A stretch of DNA of 47,992 bases from NCBI GenBank assembly GCA_017447745.1, contig JAFSMW010000122.1, forward strand, positions 1 to 47,992, in the 5' to 3' direction. The stretch is from Thermoguttaceae bacterium. Lineage in GTDB: Bacteria; Planctomycetota; Planctomycetia; Pirellulales; Thermoguttaceae. The notes beneath the pieces were generated by a model, which searched no databases, was not told the DNA's origin, and saw nothing but the letters and a program-made list of their open reading frames with translations. This document shows, one piece after another, positions 43,074 through 47,992 of the stretch. How positions within the stretch are numbered: position 1 is the stretch's first letter; each line of letters starts with the position of its first letter. A program made the position numbers and the translations under genes.

Positions 43074-44096
43074 ATCTTCGTAGCGCAGTCGAATAAACCG
43101 CGGGCGGTATTCCGGCGGGATATGCGGAAGACGTCCCAGCCGGTTGACGTTGTACGAAATAATCAGGTACTCGTCCGTCGATAAATCAGGGTGTCCTTTG
43201 CCGTTGTAAACGCTCACGCCGTCTTTGTGTTCCGGAGCGCGATAGATCGTCGTCGGTTCGGAAAACGGACCGATCGGGCTGTCGCCAATGCGATATTCTA
43301 CAAGCGGCGAGATACCGCGTCGTGTATTAACTTGTATAAAGCGCCCCTTCTCTGGTCCTGAAGGTATCGGCGAGACGGAGAATTCGCAAGAAATCCCTTT
43401 CGCCAACGGAGCGCAGCGTTTGATATCTTCGACCCAATTCTGCCCGTCCCAAAATCGCCAGGCGGAAACGTCCGTCAACTTCTCAACCGGAACCCGGGCG
43501 GCAACCATATCTTTGCGGGAATGATCCTGGGCGTTGTCCTGATAGCCATAAATATAATAGTATCCGTCTATGGGCTTGTCCAGAACCGCGCCGCCGAAAA
43601 CGACCTGTCCTTTTTCGTTGGGCGACTGCAGCGGGACGTCTTTCTTAATAATCGCGTGAGCGAAATCCGGTCTGCCGTCATCACGAATTGGCAGAGAAAT
43701 CAGGTCGATTCGTTCCGGCTTCCAGTTCTTGCCACATCTCATTGCAAACAGTTGCAGCGTCCCGTTGAGAAAAACGCCGTCTTGAAGCCAGTAGCGATCA
43801 GGAAAAAGATTGCGACCCCTTTCCGGAATGAAAATCTCAAGATTCCCGGACGTCGGTTTGTACCAAAACGAATGGTTAACCATGTAAATGTCTTTGAACC
43901 GCCGCCCGTTGTCTTGAGTCGTTCCGCAAATCGTATCGCTAAACCAAAAGTACAGACTGCCGTCTGCCGGGTTCTTCGCAGAATAAACTCCGTCCGCGTC
44001 AAGCCAGCCGCTGGTCTGAGCCGTCAATTCATTCCACTCGTCAGCTGGCTGCGCTGCAAATGCCGTCAGTATAAAAAGAATAACGCTTGTCATCAT
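43056..44096 (-). CDS. Secreted beta-propeller-like protein (DUF4185/glycosidase-like)
   Basis: This is an exported protein with a short signal peptide (MMTSVILFILTAFAAQPA). The rest is beta-rich, with repeated Trp/Asp-Gly motifs: 'TSGWLDADGVYSAKNPADGSLYFWFSDT', 'RYWLQDGVFLNGTLQLFAM', 'PIDGYYYIYGYQD', 'GPEKGRFIQVNTRRG' and 'YNGKGHPDLSTDEYLIISYNVN'. The pattern is that of a five-bladed propeller like those of GH32/GH43/GH130 or DUF4185 proteins. I cannot identify a sure catalytic triad, so enzymatic activity is only possible. Residues before the stop read LGSRQ*, encoded by a GGCARTA heptamer repeat; the natural C-terminus may have been at IRLRYED. It is a single gene behind the tRNA-Leu terminator. 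Confidence 0.55.
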   Translation of the reverse strand: MMTSVILFILTAFAAQPADEWNELTAQTSGWLDADGVYSAKNPADGSLYFWFSDTICGTTQDNGRRFKDIYMVNHSFWYKPTSGNLEIFIPERGRNLFPDRYWLQDGVFLNGTLQLFAMRCGKNWKPERIDLISLPIRDDGRPDFAHAIIKKDVPLQSPNEKGQVVFGGAVLDKPIDGYYYIYGYQDNAQDHSRKDMVAARVPVEKLTDVSAWRFWDGQNWVEDIKRCAPLAKGISCEFSVSPIPSGPEKGRFIQVNTRRGISPLVEYRIGDSPIGPFSEPTTIYRAPEHKDGVSVYNGKGHPDLSTDEYLIISYNVNRLGRLPHIPPEYRPRFIRLRYEDLGSRQ

Positions 44097-44147
44097 CTGT
44101 ACTCGAAGCTCAGTTCTCTACCATAGAAATCTATCTTTCAAACGAGC

Positions 44148-44178
44148 AAAAAAAATCCCCCGCAAGTAGTTGCGAGGG
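44148..44178 (-). terminator. Rho-independent terminator of the tRNA-Leu gene
   Basis: On the minus strand CCCTCGCAA pairs with TTGCGGGGG (one mismatch) around a short loop, followed by ATTTTTTTT. It begins eight bases after the tRNA 3' end. Confidence 0.9.
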
Positions 44179-44185
44179 AACTGGA

Positions 44186-44268
44186 TACCGGAGGTGGGAG
44201 TCGAACCCACACATCCTTGCGGACAATGGATTTTGAATCCATCGCGTCTGCCATTCCGCCACTCCGGC
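44186..44268 (-). tRNA. tRNA-Leu (anticodon CAA)
   Basis: This is an 83-base type II tRNA on the minus strand. The acceptor stem GCCGGAG pairs with CTCCGGT (first pair G-T). The anticodon loop is TTCAAAA, giving CAA, which reads UUG. The variable arm is about GTCCGCAAGGAT, and the T-arm is GTGGGTTCGACTCCCAC. The 3' CCA is not encoded (TCC follows the discriminator). It has its own promoter and terminator and lies after the transketolase gene on the same strand. Confidence 0.95.
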
Positions 44269-44282
44269 ATGAATTGTCTGTT

Positions 44283-44310
44283 AATATACCATGAAAACCT
44301 TCTTTAACAA
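44283..44310 (-). promoter_or_regulatory. Probable tRNA-Leu promoter
   Basis: On the minus strand TTGTTA (44310-44305) and TATATT (44288-44283) are 16 bases apart, placing the start a few bases before the tRNA 5' end. It lies between transketolase and the tRNA. Confidence 0.5.
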
Positions 44311-44340
44311 GGGGGGGCAGGAAAGTTTTATTTAACGATA

Positions 44341-46359
44341 TTATCGGTTGGCGGCGGCGACGACGGCGTCGGCGGTAATGCCGAACTCTTTCATCAGCCT
44401 GGCAAACGGTGCGCTGGCTCCGAAAGACTGCATGCCGATAAAGGCGCCTTTGGTCCCGATGTACTTTTCCCAGCCGAAGGGCAGGGCGGCTTCGACCGCG
44501 ACGCGGTTCTCACATTCAGGCGGCAAGACAGAGGCTTTGTACGCATCGTCTTGAGCGTCGAACCATTCCCAGCACGGCATGCTCACAACGCGGGCTTTTT
44601 TGCCCTGCTGAGCGAGCGTCTTTTGCGCTTCGAGACAGATTCCGACTTCAGACCCCGTTCCGATAAGGATAACGTCTGGAGTTCCGTCACAGTCCGAAAG
44701 GACGTAGGCGCCTTTTTCCGTCATGCTGGCGGGCGCGAGCGTTGAACGGTCAAGCGTCGGGAGGTTCTGCCTGGTAAGAACCAGGCACGTTGGGGTCGTG
44801 TTTTGATTCAAAGCGGTTTTGTACGCCCAAACGACTTCGTTGGCGTCGGCGGGACGAACGACAGCCATGTTCGGCATGCAGCGCAAAGACGCGAGCTGTT
44901 CGACCGGCTGATGGGTTGGACCGTCTTCTCCAACGCCGATGGAGTCGTGAGTAAAGACGTAAATGTTGGGTAGCCCCATCAGACTCGCCAGGCGCATGGC
45001 GGGGCGAAGGTAATCACAGAAGACGAAGAACGTGGCGCAGTATCCGCGCAGTCCGGAAAGGGTCAAGCCGTTACAAATCGCGCCCATGGCGTGTTCGCGA
45101 ATTCCGAAATGGAAGTTGCGGCCCCCGCGGTCGTTGGCGGAGAACTCGCCTGCACCGTCGAATTTGAGGAGCGTGTTGTTGGACGGAGCCAGGTCGGCGG
45201 AACCGCCCAGCAGCCACGGCAGCCCTTGAGCGCATGCGTTGAGAACCTTTCCGCTTGAGGCGCGAGACGCCATGCCTTTCGTGTCGGCAGGGAATTCTTC
45301 GATAGCGCTGTCCCAGCCGGCGGGCAGTTTGCCGGAAAGAATCGCGTCCAGCTGAGCGGCTTTTTCCGGGTTAGCGTCACAGAAACTCTTGAACGCTTCT
45401 TCCCATTGAGCGTATTCTCGTTTGCCGTTTTCGATAACGCCCTGTCGGAACATCTGTCTGACTTCTTCCGGGACGTAGAATTTCTTTTCGGGATCCCAGC
45501 CGAGGGCTTTTTTGGTCAGAACGATTTCTTCTTCTCCCAGTGGCGCGCCGTGAGCGGCGGCGGTTCCCGCCTTGTTAGGTGAGCCGTATCCGATAACGCT
45601 TTTGACGATAATCAGCGTTGGACGGGCGGTTTCCGCTTCGAATTCGTCAAAAGCGTGACGCAGCGCGTTGAGGTCGTTGACGTCAGCAACTTTCACGACG
45701 TTCCAGCCGTACGCTTCAAAGCGCTTGGCGACGTCTTCCGTAAAGGCGAGTTTGGTTGACCCTTCAATCGTAATGCCGTTGTCATCGTAAATCCAGCACA
45801 GGTTGGACAGCTTGAGCTGAGCCGCCAGAGACGCCGCTTCGCTGGAAATGCCTTCCATCATGTCGCCGTCGCCGCAAAGAGCGTAGACGTTTGAAGAGAA
45901 AAGCGCTTTGTCGAATCGGGTCGCCATCCAGTCGGACGCAATCGCCATGCCGACGCTGGTTGCAACGCCCTGTCCGAGCGGTCCGGTTGTCATTTCCACG
46001 CCAGACGTGTGACGATACTCCGGATGTCCGGCGCAGCGGGAACCCCATTGACGAAACGCCTTCAAATCGTCAATCGTAACGGCTTTTTCGCCGGTCGGAA
46101 CGCCGTTGGCGTCAAGCTGATCAACGTCGCACAGATGAAGTATGGCGTATTGCAGGGTTGAAGCGTGCCCGATCGAGAGGACGAATTTATCGCGACCCAG
46201 CCAAAGTGGATGAGCGGGATCGTACTTCATGCGTTCGTTATAAAGCAGGTACGCGACCGGAGCCATTGCCATGGGCGTGCCGGGGTGTCCGCTGTTGGCT
46301 GCCTGAACGGCGTCCATCGCCAACGTGCGAATTGTATTCAAAGCTAAGGTTTCTGACAT
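44341..46359 (-). CDS. tkt: Transketolase
   Basis: Transketolase is a thiamine-diphosphate enzyme of the pentose phosphate pathway that moves two-carbon units between sugar phosphates. Signature segments are 'AANSGHPGTPMAMAPVAY' near the N-terminus, 'ALCGDGDMMEGISSEAASLAAQLKLSNLCWIYDDNGITIEG' (TPP and metal binding, GDG...N), 'NFHFGIREHAMGAICNGL' and 'FFVFCDYLRPAMRLASLM', and then 'THDSIGVGEDGPTHQPVEQLASLR'. At 672 aa it is full length. The start MSETLALN is chosen because the family begins there; an in-frame start 13 codons upstream is less likely. It could support recycling of pentoses together with the FGGY kinase, though the two are far apart. Confidence 0.95.
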   Translation of the reverse strand: MSETLALNTIRTLAMDAVQAANSGHPGTPMAMAPVAYLLYNERMKYDPAHPLWLGRDKFVLSIGHASTLQYAILHLCDVDQLDANGVPTGEKAVTIDDLKAFRQWGSRCAGHPEYRHTSGVEMTTGPLGQGVATSVGMAIASDWMATRFDKALFSSNVYALCGDGDMMEGISSEAASLAAQLKLSNLCWIYDDNGITIEGSTKLAFTEDVAKRFEAYGWNVVKVADVNDLNALRHAFDEFEAETARPTLIIVKSVIGYGSPNKAGTAAAHGAPLGEEEIVLTKKALGWDPEKKFYVPEEVRQMFRQGVIENGKREYAQWEEAFKSFCDANPEKAAQLDAILSGKLPAGWDSAIEEFPADTKGMASRASSGKVLNACAQGLPWLLGGSADLAPSNNTLLKFDGAGEFSANDRGGRNFHFGIREHAMGAICNGLTLSGLRGYCATFFVFCDYLRPAMRLASLMGLPNIYVFTHDSIGVGEDGPTHQPVEQLASLRCMPNMAVVRPADANEVVWAYKTALNQNTTPTCLVLTRQNLPTLDRSTLAPASMTEKGAYVLSDCDGTPDVILIGTGSEVGICLEAQKTLAQQGKKARVVSMPCWEWFDAQDDAYKASVLPPECENRVAVEAALPFGWEKYIGTKGAFIGMQSFGASAPFARLMKEFGITADAVVAAANR

Positions 46360-46527
46360 GACAGTAATTTGTTGTAAGTGGTAAGGATTGACGGACAATT
46401 CAGAAAACAGCGTTCACTGCTCGCTCTTATAGCGTTATTCCAAATTCTCTATAATATTATATTGATTGTAGAAAATATTATCCGGGAAGAGCCGATTTTG
46501 TCAAGGAGGGGTTAAGTAGGCAGTGAA

Positions 46528-46606
46528 TGGAAGGCGGTAACGAAGCGATCAAAGGGAGCGGAGTTACGCAGTTCACCGAAGGCGAACCGAATAGAACCTA
46601 TTGACC
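46528..46606. mobile_element. MITE-like element, copy 4, interrupted by the IS
   Basis: One arm is present: TGGAAGGCGGTAACGAAG terminus, GTTACGCA and the inner TTCACCGAAGGCGAACC hairpin. Sequence identity to the other copies stops in the core, where the IS begins. The second arm should lie beyond the right edge of the window. Confidence 0.65.
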
Positions 46607-46654
46607 TGTGTCGTCCTGAAAAAAAGTTGACACAAAAAACTTTTGTTTTCATTT

Positions 46655-46694
46655 CGATTTATTTTAGCTAGCCTAGGCTAGCTAAAATAAATCG
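46655..46694. repeat. 40-bp perfect palindrome inside the IS
   Basis: Every base from 46655 to 46694 pairs with its mirror position (centre CCT|AGG at 46674/46675; arms contain TAGCTAGC and TTTATTTT). It follows the orfB stop by 17 bases and precedes the IS end. It would act as a terminator-like hairpin in RNA or a cruciform in DNA. Confidence 0.9.
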
Positions 46695-46711
46695 CGTTCC
46701 GACGCCCCTAG

Positions 46712-47566
46712 CTACACACTGAGGGATACTGCGTCTGGCTGATTTCTACTTTCTTCATATACTTCCGAGGGCGTTCGATACGAAAGGCTCTGGTGCGGGC
46801 GTTGCGTGTTGTAAAACTCTATAGCTTGTTTTACATTCTTAACGCAATTCTCATACGTTCGTTGATTAAATTCTAATCCGTACTCCAGTTTGAGAATGCC
46901 ATTTACTCGTTCTGCCATACCATTCTCATAACAATGCTGTTCCTCAGTCATGCTGATGGTTATACCAGCGCGTTCAAGCGCCGCCGCATACTCATGGCTG
47001 GCGTATTGGCAACCGCGATCCGAATGATGAATCACCTTCTCGCCTGGACGTACCGTTTTAAGCGCCATTTTTAACGCTTCTAAACAACCTTCCGTTGAAA
47101 GCGTTGGATGAACGTGCCACCCTACGATTTTACGTGAATATACGTCTGTTATCAATGAAAGGTAAACGAAATAATCGCCTACAGGAATATATGTTATGTC
47201 GCTCACCCAGACCTGATTGGCTCTGGTTACGACAAGGTCTTTAATTAAGTTCTGACGTAATGGCAACGATTTATCTACATAAGTCGTGCGACGCTTGCGT
47301 CTTAGCTTCGGAACAAGCAATTTATTGCTGCGAAGCAAGTTAAAAAATCGGTCGCGTCCAATTTGAATATCCTCAGCAGCTAAAATCGCATCAAGAAAGT
47401 GGAGTAACTTCCGACCTCCCATGCGAGGATGCTGACATCGAACTTGACGAACATGGAATATGATTTTATCCCCTTGAATCGCCTTCTCTTGGCGAACGTT
47501 GCGCTGCTTGTAATAATTCGCTCGCGAAAAGCCAACAACTTTACACACTCGTTGAACCGTTACCAC
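46712..47566 (-). CDS. IS3-family transposase OrfB (DDE integrase core)
   Basis: OrfB is the catalytic part of the transposase. An HTH_21-like region with 'FSRANYYKQRN' and 'HPRMGGRKLLHFL' precedes the rve integrase core. The DDE residues are visible as Asp in VWVSDITYIP, Asp in VIHHSDRGCQYAS and Glu in NGMAERVNGILK, with the usual 35-residue spacing between the last two. 'QRPHQSLSYRTPSEVY' is the typical C-terminus. The listed start is a GTG (MVTVQR). The true product is probably the OrfAB fusion made by a -1 frameshift on the A-run at 47617-47625, since the OrfB frame is open back to that run. Confidence 0.9.
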   Translation of the reverse strand: MVTVQRVCKVVGFSRANYYKQRNVRQEKAIQGDKIIFHVRQVRCQHPRMGGRKLLHFLDAILAAEDIQIGRDRFFNLLRSNKLLVPKLRRKRRTTYVDKSLPLRQNLIKDLVVTRANQVWVSDITYIPVGDYFVYLSLITDVYSRKIVGWHVHPTLSTEGCLEALKMALKTVRPGEKVIHHSDRGCQYASHEYAAALERAGITISMTEEQHCYENGMAERVNGILKLEYGLEFNQRTYENCVKNVKQAIEFYNTQRPHQSLSYRTPSEVYEESRNQPDAVSLSV

Positions 47567-47586
47567 TGATGACGATTGACCGGTTT

Positions 47587-47955
47587 CTACCGTTCGATGT
47601 GCAGCAGCGAAGCGAGTTTTTTTTTGACTTCCTCTGGATCCTCGCCATGACTCTCTGCATATATTGCAAGCATGTTCTCCAATACCATAGCTCTGACCGC
47701 CATGTCTGATAACGCTTCTTTAGTCTGCTTCAATTCGCGACTGAGTTTTTTCACTTCCTCTTGCGGTTTTTCGTTAGCCACAATAATCACCCTGTTAAGT
47801 AAATGTCCGTAACCATACTTTATCATCCATCTGGCTACTGTCGATGTCCCGGTTATCCCGTAGGCTCGAGATGCCTCCCAAACCGATTTCCACTTGCCTG
47901 AAACGATTTCTGACACTACGGTCTGACGAAATGCGTCTGTATATCGTTTTAACAT
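47587..47955 (-). CDS. IS3-family transposase OrfA (helix-turn-helix)
   Basis: OrfA is the DNA-binding part that recognises the IS ends. It has a helix-turn-helix ('FRQTVVSEIVSGKWKSVWEASRAYGITGTSTVARWMIKYG', about residues 8-50) and a leucine-zipper-like coiled coil ('EEVKKLSRELKQTKEALSDMAVRAMVLENML'). The ATG at 47955 follows an AAAGG ribosome site; an upstream TTG inside the terminal repeat is less likely. Near its end nine consecutive A's on the coding strand (47625-47617) followed by CTC form a -1 frameshift site that joins OrfA to OrfB, as in other IS3 elements. Confidence 0.85.
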   Translation of the reverse strand: MLKRYTDAFRQTVVSEIVSGKWKSVWEASRAYGITGTSTVARWMIKYGYGHLLNRVIIVANEKPQEEVKKLSRELKQTKEALSDMAVRAMVLENMLAIYAESHGEDPEEVKKKLASLLHIER

Positions 47956-47992
47956 CTTTAACCTTTCTGTCAACCGATACCAGGACAAGACA

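Larger units (their letters stand above)
46607..47992 (-). mobile_element. Complete IS3-family insertion sequence
   Basis: The element is 1,386 bases. The left end reads TGTGTCGTCCTG and continues to GTTGACAC. The right end, read on the minus strand from the last base of the window, is TGTCTTGTCCTGG and continues to GTTGACAG, so the ends form imperfect inverted repeats of about 28 bases. It carries orfA and orfB with a slippery A9 run between them. A 40-bp perfect palindrome lies between orfB and the left end. The target is a MITE-like element; target duplication cannot be read because the right flank is missing. Confidence 0.85.

Overview
The window looks like chromosomal DNA of a bacterium of mid GC content (about 45-50 % by eye). 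I infer a planctomycete-like organism from a lipoprotein polysaccharide-export protein, an ECF sigma factor next to a YfbK-type vWA protein, a secreted metzincin, an EF-hand-bearing transporter and very repeat-rich intergenic DNA. No 16S rRNA is present, so the taxon is unproven. The right edge coincides with the inverted repeat of an insertion sequence, which suggests a contig broken at an IS.

Layout. 1-9.3 kb: polysaccharide export lipoprotein, secreted Q/P-rich protein, folC, MFS transporter, secreted metalloprotease and threonine dehydratase. 9.3-24 kb: one unbroken minus-strand run of eleven genes. In transcription order these are a radical-SAM activase, a membrane/coiled-coil protein, a ClpB-like AAA+ protein, an unknown protein, a soluble zinc-ribbon GTPase, a GAP1-like protein, two paralogous membrane zinc-ribbon GTPases, a methyltransferase, an RNA ligase and HD-Pnk. 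The run resembles predicted NTP-dependent conflict systems (double-GTPase/GAP1 type) and ends in an RNA-repair cassette. It is the best candidate here for an undescribed system. 24.3-29.7 kb: HlyD-like adaptor with a Lys/Glu-rich linker, rsmE, A-type Fe-S carrier, Nudix protein and queA.

29.7-31.4 kb is gene-free. It holds a seven-repeat CRISPR-like array driven by a near-consensus promoter and flanked by long hairpins; there are no cas genes in the window. 31.4-39 kb: CinA/NadD fusion, NtrC-like regulator without the GAFTGA loop, argH, FGGY kinase and an unknown membrane protein. 39-46.4 kb: aat, ECF sigma factor plus vWA protein, a secreted propeller-like protein, tRNA-Leu(CAA) and transketolase. 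46.6-48 kb: a complete IS3-family element inserted in a MITE-like repeat.

Two repeat systems run across the window. One consists of heptameric tandem repeats (GGCARTA, GGAGTKA, GGGARTA, GCGAGTA classes) in most intergenic gaps; they supply the last codons of three unrelated genes and the linker of a fourth. The other is a 145-bp imperfect-palindrome MITE present in three full copies and one interrupted copy.
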